In this document: positions 26,247 through 35,036 of the stretch, piece after piece | How positions within the stretch are numbered: the first letter of the stretch is position 1 | How the letters are laid out: every line of letters begins with the position of its first letter | Source: DASZVB01 sp036272055 | GTDB taxonomy: Bacteria; Myxococcota_A; Polyangia; Polyangiales; Polyangiaceae | Reading direction: 5' to 3' | Assembly (NCBI GenBank): GCA_036272055.1 | Contig: DATAZL010000133.1 | Span: 186,001 to 250,000 of the forward strand | DNA length: 64,000 nt | The notes under the pieces: generated by a model | Database searches by the model: none | What the model saw: only the letters and a program-made list of their open reading frames with translations | Told to the model about the DNA's origin: nothing | Translations under genes and position numbers: made by a program

Positions 26247-26313
26247 GGGCCTCAATACCACGCGCACCGTTTCCACGAGACGCGTGTCCCCGAGAAGCTC
26301 GAGATAGAGAACG

Positions 26314-27255
26314 ATGGACAGGCTCGACGCGATGGCAATCCTGGTTTCGTCGGTGGAAGAGGGCAGCTTCTCGGCCGCGAGTCGCAAGCTCGGCGTTCCG
26401 CTTCCGACGATCAGCCGGAAGGTCGCCGACCTCGAAGCGCACCTGAAGACGCGCTTGCTCGTGCGCTCGACGCGGAAGCTCGCGCTCACGGCGGCCGGCG
26501 CGAGTTACGTCGCCGCGTGCAAGCGGATCCTCGAGGACATCGGCGAGGCCGAGGCGCAGGCGGCCGGCGAGTATTCGGTGCCCCGCGGGGAGCTCACGCT
26601 GACGGCTCCCGTCGTCTTCGGTCGTCTTCACGTCGTGCCGGTGGTGAGCGAGTTCCTGTCGCGCTTCGCCGAGATCAACATACGGATGACTCTCGCCGAC
26701 CGGAACGTCGGCCTCGTCGAGGATCGCATCGATCTGGCCGTGCGCATCGGGGAGCTGGCCGACAGCAGCCTCATCGCGACGCGAGTGGGAACCACCCGCA
26801 GGGTCGTTTGCGGCAGTCCGTCGTACCTCGCGATGCACGGCACACCGAAGAGCCCCGACGAGCTCGTCCATCATCGGTGCGTCACTTGTTCGGCGACGGC
26901 GAACGGCACCTCGTGGCAGTTCAAGCCGCGCGGGAAACGCACGAACTTCGTCGTGCCTCTCTGCCGCCTGGAGGTGAACACTGCGGAATCGGCGGTCGAC
27001 GCCGCGATCGCCGGCGTCGGACTCACCAGCGTGCTGTCGTATCAGGTCGCGCGGGCGGTCAGCGAGGAGAAGCTCCAGATCGTGCTGAGGGACCACGAGC
27101 CGCCGCCCATCCCGATTCATCTCATTCACGCGCACCAGCGTCTCTTGCCGCTGAAGATGCAGCGCTTCCTCGAGTTCGCAGCGCCGCGCATTCGCAAATC
27201 GGTGCTGGCCACGCAGAAGAAGCTCGGACAGGGCTCCGAGCTCCACGAGAAATGA
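26314..27255 (+). CDS. LysR family transcriptional regulator
   Basis: 313 residues. N-terminal winged helix-turn-helix at about 1-60 (FSAASRKLGVPLPTISRKVADLEAHL), then the two-lobed LysR substrate-binding domain from ~90 (GELTLTAPVVFGRLHVVPVV, IDLAVRIGEL). Ligand unknown. It sits between a divergent beta-carbonic anhydrase and a co-directional PEP-mutase/isocitrate-lyase-family gene that starts 10 nt after its stop; the tight spacing favours co-transcription with the latter. A weak CACGCG...CGCGTG dyad in the 67-bp divergent gap could be its operator, but the arms are short. Confidence 0.9.
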   Translation: MDRLDAMAILVSSVEEGSFSAASRKLGVPLPTISRKVADLEAHLKTRLLVRSTRKLALTAAGASYVAACKRILEDIGEAEAQAAGEYSVPRGELTLTAPVVFGRLHVVPVVSEFLSRFAEINIRMTLADRNVGLVEDRIDLAVRIGELADSSLIATRVGTTRRVVCGSPSYLAMHGTPKSPDELVHHRCVTCSATANGTSWQFKPRGKRTNFVVPLCRLEVNTAESAVDAAIAGVGLTSVLSYQVARAVSEEKLQIVLRDHEPPPIPIHLIHAHQRLLPLKMQRFLEFAAPRIRKSVLATQKKLGQGSELHEK

Positions 27256-27265
27256 GAGGTTCACG

Positions 27266-28078
27266 ATGATCTCGACAGAGGAAAAGCGAAGTCGCTTCCA
27301 GAGGCTCCACGAAGCCGGCTGTTTCGTCCTGCCGAACCCATGGGACGTGGGCAGCGCCCGCATGTTCCAGCACCTGGGCTTCGTCGCACTCGCCTCGACG
27401 AGCAGTGGCTATGCCTGGACGACGGGGCGTCCCGACTATGCCGTGACGCGCGACGATGTTCTCGAACACCTCGCGGCCCTGAGCCGCTCCGTCGAGCTAC
27501 CCGTGAACGCGGATTTCGAGTCGGGCTTCGCCGACGATCCGGCGGGCGTCGCCGAGAGCGTCCGTCTCGCCGTCGAGAGCGGCGTCGCGGGCCTCTCGAT
27601 CGAAGACCGTGATCTGACGAACAATCGTCTCTACGACGTCCCTATGTCGCTGGAACGCCTGCGCGCCGCCCGTCACGCCATCGACCAGACGAAAACCGGG
27701 GTCATCCTCGTGGCGAGGACGGAAGGGCTCTTGCTCGACAAAGACGCGCTCACCCCGGCGATCGACAAGCTCGTCGCCTTCGCCGACGCAGGCGCGGATT
27801 GTCTGTACGCCCCGGGAGTCCAGGGCAAGGACGCGATAGCGACGATGGTGCGCGCCGTCGCGCCGAAGCCGCTCAACGTCCTCGTGATGGACCCCGCGGT
27901 TCCGCTCGCTGCGCTCGCTGCGCTCGGTGTACGTCGCATCAGCGTCGGCGGTGCGCTCGCCAGAGTCGGCTGGGCCGCGTCCGTCGCCGCCGCAAAGCGC
28001 ATGAAAGAAGGCTCCTTCGAGGAGCTCGCCAAGGGCATGTCCGGCAAGGAGCTCAACGGCATCTTCAGGCCGTTCTAG
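27266..28078 (+). CDS. PEP mutase/isocitrate lyase superfamily protein
   Basis: 270 residues, matching the widespread bacterial group annotated as isocitrate lyase/phosphoenolpyruvate mutase family. Landmarks: FVLPNPWDVGSARM near 21-34, STSSGYAWTTG, VNADFESGF (metal-binding acidic region), GLSIEDRD and VARTEGLL. It lacks the KKCGH loop of true isocitrate lyases, so a carboxyvinyl/2-methylisocitrate-lyase-like or oxaloacetate-handling reaction is more likely; substrate is unknown. A fusion-free single domain, cytoplasmic. It begins 10 nt after the LysR gene. Confidence 0.88.
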   Translation: MISTEEKRSRFQRLHEAGCFVLPNPWDVGSARMFQHLGFVALASTSSGYAWTTGRPDYAVTRDDVLEHLAALSRSVELPVNADFESGFADDPAGVAESVRLAVESGVAGLSIEDRDLTNNRLYDVPMSLERLRAARHAIDQTKTGVILVARTEGLLLDKDALTPAIDKLVAFADAGADCLYAPGVQGKDAIATMVRAVAPKPLNVLVMDPAVPLAALAALGVRRISVGGALARVGWAASVAAAKRMKEGSFEELAKGMSGKELNGIFRPF

Positions 28079-28170
28079 GGCTGGTTGGTGTCTCTCGTGC
28101 CGGTGAGGAGTAAGAGCTAGAGCCGGGAGCTCGAGGAGGAGCACGGGCAAGGGGGTCAAAGGGAAGAGGC

Positions 28171-28200
28171 AAGGGTAAGGGTAAGGGGAAGGGGAAGGGG
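28171..28200 (+). repeat. Tandem purine hexamers AAGGGK
   Basis: Five consecutive hexamers (AAGGGT twice, AAGGGG three times) form the core of a longer purine-only tract in the gap downstream of the PEP-mutase-family gene. The 252-bp gap from 28079 to 28330 holds no convincing gene. Confidence 0.8.
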
Positions 28201-28330
28201 AAAGTGGCTCGCGGGACTTCCGAGGGGGGCGTCCTCGAAACCTCACGAAGGAGTCCCCCTATGACGCTCGAGATCGCCCGTGGATTTTTGGGTGAGCACT
28301 TCACGGCGCGGCCGTCGGCGTGGCGGCGCG

Positions 28331-28702
28331 TCAGCCTGGTTCCGACGTTCCGAATTCGCGGTGGAGGTCGGCGAGGAACGTGGAGAGGTGGGTGAACTCG
28401 ATCTGGTCGTGGAGGAGCTGTTCGTAGGCGACGCGTGCGCCGGCTTGCTTGCGCTTCAACCCGAGCTTCGTGCCGATTGCGTCGACCGAGATCGAGCGCC
28501 CGAGGAGACGGATACGGGGGTCGTGCCCGATCCAGTAATGGCTCCGCTGCTCGAACCCGTCGTCGGTCTTTCGCGCGAGGTGCACCATCGTCACCGCCTC
28601 GAGTGACTGACTGCGGAGCATCACGCGGGCGCAGGCGTGCCCGACGATGCCGGCCGCGGCGAATCGACTCGTGTCGAACCTTTCTCGGAGGGCGACGGGA
28701 CT
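28331..28702 (-). pseudogene. C-terminal remnant of a DAPG hydrolase (PhlG)-like protein
   Basis: The open frame encodes ERFDTSRFAAAGIVGHACARV, then VHLARKTDDGFEQRSHYWIG and a closing HLSTFLADLHREFG, which resembles the C-terminal portion of the PhlG/DAPG hydrolase family (C-C bond hydrolases related to the START fold). An in-frame TAG at 28703-28705 cuts it off, and nothing like the N-terminal half is found further upstream before the divergent lipoprotein gene. An internal ATG at 28624 or 28621 could still give a ~97-residue product, but the family's metal-binding N-terminal part would be absent. I treat it as a gene fragment. Confidence 0.6.
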
Positions 28703-28800
28703 CTACATCTGCGCGGCTGAACCGTTTCCCGGTGCTCGATATACTGGGTCGGGCCAGACGCCTTCCAGCGTGATCCCTGCTACGCTTTCACGAGGTTCAT

Positions 28801-30198
28801 TTGCATTTCGCGTCGTTTTGCCGGTGTTTGCTGGCGTCATTCGTTCTCCTGCCCGGATGCTCGTCGGGTGGGACGAAGAACGTCACCAACCCGCCGGCGG
28901 CCGGCGCGAGCGGCATGACGGCGAGCGACGGCGGCACGTCGGGCGGCGCGTCGAGCAGTGGCGGCAATTCGATGTCGAGCATCGGCGGCGCCGGTGGCAC
29001 TCCGACGTCGAGCTCCGGCGGTTCGAACTCGACGAGCTCCGGCGGTTCCAGCGTAACCGACGCAGGCGGTTCCAGCGCTACCGACGCAGGCGGTTCCAGC
29101 GCTACCGGCGCTGGCGGCACGACAATGGGCACTGGCGGTGCCGTCTATCCGGCGCCGGGGCAGCGCAAGGGTTCCGGCGTGCTCCCGCCCGCGACGACGA
29201 GCGTCGTGTTCAAGGGGAAGCTCGTCTACGACAACCCGAAGATCTTGCGCGACCTCGGCTTCACGGGCGTCGTGAACGGTCAGATCGTGTGGACGTTCGG
29301 GGACACCCTCGTGCAGGACGGCAGCCAGACCTCGTTCGCGGCGAGCGACAGCTCAGCGCTCGGCGATCTGTCGGACCCGATGAAGGTCCACGACAAGAAT
29401 CTACGCAGCAACGGCTATCCCGACGAATGGATCCCCCTCACCGACGACGAGAACGCCAACGGCGGCCTCGGCCGGTTCGCCGAGGGCGGCACCAACGTCG
29501 TCGAGTATGCGCCGAACAAGGGGCTCGTCTGGTTCCTCAAGAATGACCGCGGCGGGGGCTCCGATCACATCCTGGGCGCGGGCGTCGCCACCGTGACCGC
29601 GGACGCGAACGGCGCGAAGGCGACGCGCGCGATGGACCGCATGTTCGAGTCCGACGAGCCGAACTGGGGCGACGTCGGCGTGACGTACGACCCGACGGAC
29701 AAGAAGGTGTACGTCTTCGGCAGCGGCGAGCCCTCCATGAACCTGAGCGGCACCGTCTTCCTCGCGCGCGTCCCCGCCGCCCGCGCCACGGACGTCACCG
29801 CCTACGAGTACTGGGACCAATCGACGAAGACATGGGGCACGACCCGCTACGGCAGCGGACGGACCGGGACGCGCACGTACACCGTCGACCAGGCGCTCTT
29901 CAGCTTCGCCGCTCACGGGCAGTCGAACGCATTCTGGAGCAATTACTACAACGTGTGGATGTTCGTGTACGGCGCGAGCTGGCCGAACTCCGACATCTAC
30001 GTCTCCACCGCGTCGAAGCTCGAGGGCCCGTGGAGCGATGCGCTCACGATCAGCACGACGTGCCCGCAGGGCGGCACCTGCGGCAATCTCCGGTACTGCA
30101 TCGCCCCGCACCCCGAGTTCGACGCCTCCGGCAAGACGCTGCTCGTGTCGTGGACCGACGCGAACGTCATCGATGCCGTCGAGGTCACCTGGAAATAA
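28801..30198 (+). CDS. Lipoprotein with Gly/Ser linker and DUF4185-like propeller
   Basis: 465 residues from a TTG start with GAGG five bases upstream; no ATG or GTG exists in frame above the signal peptide. Lipobox LLPGC (Cys20), then ~85 residues of Ser/Gly/Thr repeats with a threefold GGSSATDAGGSSAT-type repeat, then a beta-rich domain (VVNGQIVWTFGDTL, WNxxxLTDDENANGGLGRF, NYYNVWMFVYGASWPNSDIYV) like the five-bladed propellers of DUF4185 proteins. Those are thought to bind or cleave glycans, without proven activity for this type. The tandem repeats in the linker are DNA-level repeats around 29035-29120. Likely surface-exposed. Confidence 0.78.
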   Translation: MHFASFCRCLLASFVLLPGCSSGGTKNVTNPPAAGASGMTASDGGTSGGASSSGGNSMSSIGGAGGTPTSSSGGSNSTSSGGSSVTDAGGSSATDAGGSSATGAGGTTMGTGGAVYPAPGQRKGSGVLPPATTSVVFKGKLVYDNPKILRDLGFTGVVNGQIVWTFGDTLVQDGSQTSFAASDSSALGDLSDPMKVHDKNLRSNGYPDEWIPLTDDENANGGLGRFAEGGTNVVEYAPNKGLVWFLKNDRGGGSDHILGAGVATVTADANGAKATRAMDRMFESDEPNWGDVGVTYDPTDKKVYVFGSGEPSMNLSGTVFLARVPAARATDVTAYEYWDQSTKTWGTTRYGSGRTGTRTYTVDQALFSFAAHGQSNAFWSNYYNVWMFVYGASWPNSDIYVSTASKLEGPWSDALTISTTCPQGGTCGNLRYCIAPHPEFDASGKTLLVSWTDANVIDAVEVTWK

Positions 30199-30234
30199 GC
30201 CTCGCGTCGCGCCCGGCAGGCGTACGCTCTCTCC

Positions 30235-30735
30235 ATGATGAAGGCGTTCGATGTCTCGGCCGGCATGTTTGTGCGCGGCCTCGGCAACCTGAAGACGATG
30301 CTCGACAAGGCCGAAGCGCACGCGACGGCCACCGGAATAGAGCCGCGCGCGCTCCTCGGAGCGCAGCTCGCCGGTGACATGAACGACCTGGCCTCCCAGG
30401 TCCACTGGGCGAGCGAGGGCGCGAAGCTCGCCGTGCACCGGCTCCTCGGCAGCTCATTCGCACCGGCGGCCGCGGCCGCACAGAGCTTCGCGGATCTCCA
30501 CGAACGGATCGACGCGGCGCTCGCGGCACTCCGCGCAGTCGATCCCGACGCGCTCGAAGCCGGGCTCGCGCGAACGATCGAGCTACCGCATCGCGGCGCC
30601 ACGAAGACGTTCACCGGCGAACGATTTCTCACCGAGTTCGCGATACCGAATTTCTTTTTTCACTTCACGACGGCGTACGCCATCCTCCGTCACAACGGCG
30701 TGCCACTGCAGAAGGGCGACTTTCTCGGCCCGTAG
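30235..30735 (+). CDS. DUF1993 family protein (DinB-like four-helix bundle)
   Basis: 166 residues, full length for DUF1993. Family marks: MFVRGLGNLKTMLDKAEAHA at the N-terminus, LAGDMNDLASQVHWASEGAK near 45-64, and PNFFFHFTTAYAILRHNGVPLQKGDFLG at the C-terminus. The fold is predicted to be a DinB/YfiT-type helical bundle; no reaction is known, though related bundles bind a metal through His residues. Cytoplasmic. It starts 36 nt after the DUF4185-like lipoprotein gene and is convergent with the carboxylesterase gene downstream. Confidence 0.88.
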   Translation: MMKAFDVSAGMFVRGLGNLKTMLDKAEAHATATGIEPRALLGAQLAGDMNDLASQVHWASEGAKLAVHRLLGSSFAPAAAAAQSFADLHERIDAALAALRAVDPDALEAGLARTIELPHRGATKTFTGERFLTEFAIPNFFFHFTTAYAILRHNGVPLQKGDFLGP

Positions 30736-30743
30736 CCGTATTC

Positions 30744-32093
30744 TCAGGAGAATCGCATTCCGACGTCGGCGCCCGGGGCGTGCTTCGGCCACGGCGGATC
30801 TTCTGCGCCATTGGGATCACCGGAGCGGGCAAAGCGAGTCCAGGCGCGCCGTATCCGCCGGCCGAGCGCGTCGATGGACTCCCACGGCGCAGAACCGAGC
30901 ATGGGAGAGTCGCGCCACGCCGCCTCGTTGCCGAAGACGAAAGGGAGCTCGATGGTGTGGCACGCGCCGAAGCCGCCGCGCGGCGGGGTCCACTCGAAGA
31001 GGTAGCGATAGACGGACGCGCCGCCCTTCGCCTGCGCGTCCGCGAGCGCCCGCGCCGGGTCGGCGAACACACGACGGGTGACCGTCCGGGTGAGACCAGC
31101 GAAGGCGGCATTGCCGACGACCGGCAATCCTCGCAGGCGCATGACCGTCGAGCTCGAGTCGAAGAAGGCACGCATCTCGTCGCGCGTGCTCCCGATGAGC
31201 AGGTCGATCTCCGGGGACAGGACGGCCTTCGCGATGTCCGTCTGTCCGGGCTCGGGGAGCGGCGCGACGCCCGCGATGGGGCCGAAGAGCGGCGCCAAGT
31301 TGAGCCCGCCCCGTCCCGCGACCTTCACCGTGGTGGCCTCTTGCGCCGCCAGGAGCTCTGCCGTCGACGCCGTCAGCGGATCGGTGCTGCCGAGAGCGGC
31401 GCGGATCGCGCGACCCGCGCGCTCGGCGGCGGCGACGCTCATGAATCCGAGGCCGAGGTGCGCGCTCTGCAGGATGGCGCGACGGAGGAGCCCACGGGAC
31501 GCGCGCGTCGACATGAACGCCGCGACCGAGTGGCCCCCCGCCGACTCGCCGAACGCCGTCACCTGCGCGGGATCGCCGCCGAAGGCGCCGATGTTCTTTG
31601 CGACCCATCGCAAGGCCGCCATCTGATCGAGGACGCCCAGATTTCCCGGTGAAATGCCGTCGAGACGGAGATAGCCGAAGACGCCGAGACGGTAGTTCAC
31701 GTTCACCACCACGACGTCGCCCTCGGTGACCAGCGCGCCCGGGCGATACCAGTCGTGGGAGCCGGCACCGACGACGTAGGCGCCCCCGTGGAACCACACC
31801 ATGACCGGCCGCGGTCGCTCCGAATCGACCACCTGAGTGGCCACACTGAGGGTGAGGCAAGCCTCGTCTTCTGGCACGACGGGTGGCGCGCCCATGATCT
31901 TCGCGAGCCGCGACGGGGGCTGCGGGCATATCGGCCCGTCGGTGCTTCCGTCGCGTACTCCGGCCCAGCGCGGCGCCGGCACGGGGACCCCGAACCGCGG
32001 CGCCTCGGCGTAAGGAATGCCGCGGTAGTGGACGACGTCACCGATGCGGACGCCCGCGACTTGCCCGCCCGCGACCGTGACGACGTGGTTCAC
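30744..32093 (-). CDS. Type-B carboxylesterase
   Basis: 449 residues, somewhat short for the family, with a GTG start. Oxyanion-hole HGGAYVVG at 102-109, nucleophile S184 in GESAGG, acid in the GSTRDEMRAFF region and His in GACHTIELPFVFG. No signal peptide, so unlike the second type-B esterase of this window (45.6 kb) it should act in the cytoplasm. Broad ester substrates (p-nitrobenzyl-esterase type) are expected from family knowledge. It stands between a convergent DUF1993 gene and an upstream lipoprotein gene on the same strand, 27 nt away, so the two may be co-transcribed. Confidence 0.92.
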   Translation of the reverse strand: MNHVVTVAGGQVAGVRIGDVVHYRGIPYAEAPRFGVPVPAPRWAGVRDGSTDGPICPQPPSRLAKIMGAPPVVPEDEACLTLSVATQVVDSERPRPVMVWFHGGAYVVGAGSHDWYRPGALVTEGDVVVVNVNYRLGVFGYLRLDGISPGNLGVLDQMAALRWVAKNIGAFGGDPAQVTAFGESAGGHSVAAFMSTRASRGLLRRAILQSAHLGLGFMSVAAAERAGRAIRAALGSTDPLTASTAELLAAQEATTVKVAGRGGLNLAPLFGPIAGVAPLPEPGQTDIAKAVLSPEIDLLIGSTRDEMRAFFDSSSTVMRLRGLPVVGNAAFAGLTRTVTRRVFADPARALADAQAKGGASVYRYLFEWTPPRGGFGACHTIELPFVFGNEAAWRDSPMLGSAPWESIDALGRRIRRAWTRFARSGDPNGAEDPPWPKHAPGADVGMRFS

Positions 32094-32120
32094 CTGCGCG
32101 AGAGTGGCGCCACGCCGCCT

Positions 32121-33065
32121 TCATCGCAAGTGAAACACCGAGAGCCGGTTTGCGGTCTTCTCGGTAACCAGGAGATCTCTGTCCGCAAAGCCGAGACGGC
32201 CCTTCGCCGGGAGCACCGATGAGGGGCCGCTGAAGCCGAAGCTCGCCGTGTCGAGCAGATCGACGCCGTTCGGCGTCAGCCCTTCCACGCTGCCGAAGAG
32301 GTAGTTGGCGACCACGATGCCCGAGTCATCGACGTGAAGATCGTCGAAGAAGGTGAGCTGAGACGCCAGCGTCGTGACGGCTCCTGCCGTGCCGTTCGCG
32401 AGCAGGGGGATACGCTTCACCGCGACGAAGTCCGTGAAGTAGACGTTGCCGCCGAAGACCTCGAGGCCGTTCGGGAACAGGTTACCGGTCGAGAATGCTT
32501 CCCGCGACGTGACGGCGAAGGGATTCACCGGGTCGATGGCGAGGCGCCAGATCGTGCCGTGGGTCGAGTCTGCGACGTAGACGCGCCCCGCATCGTCCGC
32601 AGCCGCGCCGTTCGCGAGCGAGACGCCGGGCAAGTCGTAGATCTTCTGGAAGGTCGGTGCGTCGTCGAGCCGGGCTGCGAAGACGGACGAGTTCGTCCCG
32701 TCGTAGCAGTTCACGTAGAGCACGCCGCGGGTCTCGGCGATGCCGGCGAACTTGCAGCCACTCGACGCTGCGCGAACGGTCGCGTGGAGCGCACCCGTCG
32801 CGTCCCGGGTGACCTCGTACACGCCGTCGTCTCCGGTCAAGAAGAGCCGGCCCGTCGTGCTGAACATCGAATTTTCGATCGACGCGATCGAGTCGATCAC
32901 GGTCTCACGACTCCCGCCGACGAGGAGCGCGCTATCAGTCGACGCCGTCGCGCCGGCCTTCGCATCATCGGCCTCGGCGCTCGACGAGCAGCCGGCTCCC
33001 AGTGGGACCAGCGAGACGATACCTGCCGCGACCATGATTTCGAACCGAAGACGTAGCTTCGCCAT
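32121..33065 (-). CDS. SMP-30/gluconolactonase-like propeller lipoprotein (paralogue B)
   Basis: 314 residues from the ATG at 33065, supported by GGAGGT six bases upstream; frames running further up are antisense to the AraC gene end. Lipobox LGAGC, then a short Ala/Asp linker and a propeller closely related to the product of the gene at 19027-20052 (shared GDDGV, CKFAG, YDLPGVSLANG, FFDDLHV and SSVLPAKGRLG). It has no Gly-rich linker, so the two copies differ mostly in the spacer. Likely periplasmic or surface; function unknown. Upstream on the same strand is an AraC regulator whose stop lies 50 nt away. Confidence 0.83.
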   Translation of the reverse strand: MAKLRLRFEIMVAAGIVSLVPLGAGCSSSAEADDAKAGATASTDSALLVGGSRETVIDSIASIENSMFSTTGRLFLTGDDGVYEVTRDATGALHATVRAASSGCKFAGIAETRGVLYVNCYDGTNSSVFAARLDDAPTFQKIYDLPGVSLANGAAADDAGRVYVADSTHGTIWRLAIDPVNPFAVTSREAFSTGNLFPNGLEVFGGNVYFTDFVAVKRIPLLANGTAGAVTTLASQLTFFDDLHVDDSGIVVANYLFGSVEGLTPNGVDLLDTASFGFSGPSSVLPAKGRLGFADRDLLVTEKTANRLSVFHLR

Positions 33066-33115
33066 GAGTGACCTCCGGCGTCGCGGGTCGAGTGAGCCCG
33101 GACGACGCTCGGAAG

Positions 33116-34183
33116 CTATCGGAGCCCGTGTGACGGCGTGCGACCCGGGCGGCCAGATTTCCGTGCTCGCGCGGCCACGTCGCTGTCCGGCTTCGTCTCG
33201 CTGCGCCGGTATTCGTTCGGCGCAGCGCCCGTCCATCGGCGGAAGGCGCGCGCGAACGCGGTACCGTCCGCGAAGCCACAGAGCTCGGCGATCGCCGTCA
33301 CGCTGTGCTTCCCCTCGTCGGCGAGCGAGACGGCCCGCTCCGCGCGCACCGCGTCGACGAGCGCGCGGTATGTCTCCCCGGAGTCCTGCAATCGACGACG
33401 GAGGGTCCGCTCGCTCATGCCCAGGTCGCGCGCCACGGAGGGTGCGTCGAACGCGCCGTCGGTGAGCCGTCGCGCCACGCTCGCGCGGACCTGTGCCGCG
33501 AGGGTGAGCGCCTCGGGTAGCTGAGAGAGCACTTCCTCGGCGCGCTTCGTGAGGATCGCTTGAAGACGGGGGTTACGGTCGTCGAAGCGCGCCTCGAGCT
33601 CCGCGCGCGAGAAGACGAGCACGCTCTCTTCGGCGTCGAACGAGACGTCGGCGCAGAGCGCGCGCCGGTACGGCTCGCGGCGCTTCGGCTCCGGGCGAGC
33701 GAGACGCGCTTCGAGGAGCATCGCTTTGCCGGAGGTCACCGCGCGCGCGGCTCGCGCGACCACGACGACGGCATAGTCGACGGCCTCGGGCAGCAGCGTT
33801 CGCCCGCCGGTGAGCCCGAACGCGAGCTCGGCGGTGTGCGCCGACAGCGTGACCGTGCACGACGCAGAATCACCGATGAGCCGCGCAAAGCGCGGAAACG
33901 CCTCGAGCGCCTCGAGCGCGCTCTCCGAGTGACGCGCGACGTAGCCGAGCAGATCCGCGTCCTCGACGCGGAAGCGCTCCCCGGCGCGAAGGCCCGCCTC
34001 GGGATCGCCGAGCGCCGTGAAGATGCGCTTCGCGAGAGCACGCGACCGCAGCGTCGGAAGCCGTGTCTCGGGGTCGACCAGCGTCGCTTCCGTCAACCCT
34101 TCTTCCCGCAGGATCGCGCCGACGTCGGTCCCCGTCTCCGCACATAGCTCGAGCAGCGGACGGAAGATCGAACCGATCGTCAT
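33116..34183 (-). CDS. AraC family transcriptional regulator (Arabinose_bd type)
   Basis: 355 residues. The sensor domain occupies about 1-210 (IFRPLLELCAETGTDVGAILREEG, GYVARHSESALEALEAFPRFARL) and the AraC DNA-binding domain ~235-335 (VARDLGMSERTLRRRLQDSGETYRALV; ITAIAELCGFADGTAFARAFRRWTGAAPNEYR). A basic tail of ~20 residues follows. It is downstream of an unknown gene (15-nt gap, same strand) and just upstream of a propeller lipoprotein, so all three may form one transcript. Ligand unknown. Confidence 0.9.
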   Translation of the reverse strand: MTIGSIFRPLLELCAETGTDVGAILREEGLTEATLVDPETRLPTLRSRALAKRIFTALGDPEAGLRAGERFRVEDADLLGYVARHSESALEALEAFPRFARLIGDSASCTVTLSAHTAELAFGLTGGRTLLPEAVDYAVVVVARAARAVTSGKAMLLEARLARPEPKRREPYRRALCADVSFDAEESVLVFSRAELEARFDDRNPRLQAILTKRAEEVLSQLPEALTLAAQVRASVARRLTDGAFDAPSVARDLGMSERTLRRRLQDSGETYRALVDAVRAERAVSLADEGKHSVTAIAELCGFADGTAFARAFRRWTGAAPNEYRRSETKPDSDVAARARKSGRPGRTPSHGLR

Positions 34184-34198
34184 CGTGCCGTCGCGGCT

Positions 34199-35011
34199 TC
34201 AGAGAGGCGGAAACCCGAGCGTCGCCGCCGTCGCGTCGAGGGCCGAGAGCACGTACCCGGTCGCGAGCAATTCACGGAGAGCCGTCACCGGATTCAGGCG
34301 GCCACCGAGTGACGCTGCCTGGAAGACGTACTCGACGAAGGCAGAGTGCCCCAGACAACCAGCAAGTCGAGGGGCATCGGGGAAGCGCGCCCGCGCCCGG
34401 TCGAGAACGTCTCGCTCGAGACGCTGTGCGCGCTCGAGGACCACGGAGGCCACGCCGCGCGACGACAGTTCCTCGAACGCCGCACGGAACGGGCCAGCAA
34501 GGAGCTCGGAGACGCAATCGCCGTCGCCCTCGTAGGGGCGCCAGCGGATCCGCGCGCCCATCGTGACGCCCCAGGGTGCGAGGGCCGCGCGGAACGACTC
34601 CACCGCGCGCTCTGCACGGGCGACCGCGTCACCGTCTGCGGCGAGCGCGATCGCGGCGTCGAGCTTGGCGGCAGGGTCGCTGTCGCGCCAGAGCTTGCGA
34701 TCGACGAAGGAAGGCGGCGCGATGCGCGCCCAGAGCTCCATCAAACCGCCGTCGGGGTCCGTCCGTGAGAGCCGTCGCCACTCGCGCTCGAGGTCCGTCA
34801 TGCGCGACAGGACGATGCCGTCCTTCGCCGCGAACACCGTCGCGCGGAGGCTCTCGATGCTCGCTTCACACGCGACGCGGAGCCGCGTGCGTCCCTCCCC
34901 GGCCAGCCGCTGCTCGGCGGCGTGCCGCGCGCGCTCGACGAGACACGTCGCGAGCTCCGGACGTGCCGGCCGAAGAACCGAATCGACGAGACTGAGCCAG
35001 GTGTCGCGCAC
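34199..35011 (-). CDS. Protein of unknown function, 270 residues
   Basis: I do not recognise this protein. It is predicted mostly helical and soluble, with strong charge alternation (LATCLVERARHAAEQRLAGEGRTRLRVACEASIESL; ALERAQRLERDVLDRARARFPDAP is the C-terminal style) and no signal peptide or membrane helix. Codon pattern matches the neighbours, so it is likely a real gene. It precedes the AraC regulator by 15 nt on the same strand, implying an operon. The gene starts 25 nt upstream of the end of the DUF779 gene, also on the minus strand. Confidence 0.7.
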   Translation of the reverse strand: MRDTWLSLVDSVLRPARPELATCLVERARHAAEQRLAGEGRTRLRVACEASIESLRATVFAAKDGIVLSRMTDLEREWRRLSRTDPDGGLMELWARIAPPSFVDRKLWRDSDPAAKLDAAIALAADGDAVARAERAVESFRAALAPWGVTMGARIRWRPYEGDGDCVSELLAGPFRAAFEELSSRGVASVVLERAQRLERDVLDRARARFPDAPRLAGCLGHSAFVEYVFQAASLGGRLNPVTALRELLATGYVLSALDATAATLGFPPL

Positions 35012-35036
35012 GGCGAGACTTTAACATGCGACTGCC

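Noticed and set aside
25713..26489. Longer 258-residue form of the carbonic anhydrase
   Set aside because: The extra N-terminal residues are encoded inside the divergent LysR gene and do not resemble the family; the ATG at 26246 gives the normal domain start.
28171..28200. Telomere-like AAGGGT hexamers
   Set aside because: Only five units, internal to a chromosome-like region, with no hairpin or replication genes; simple-sequence drift is enough to explain it.
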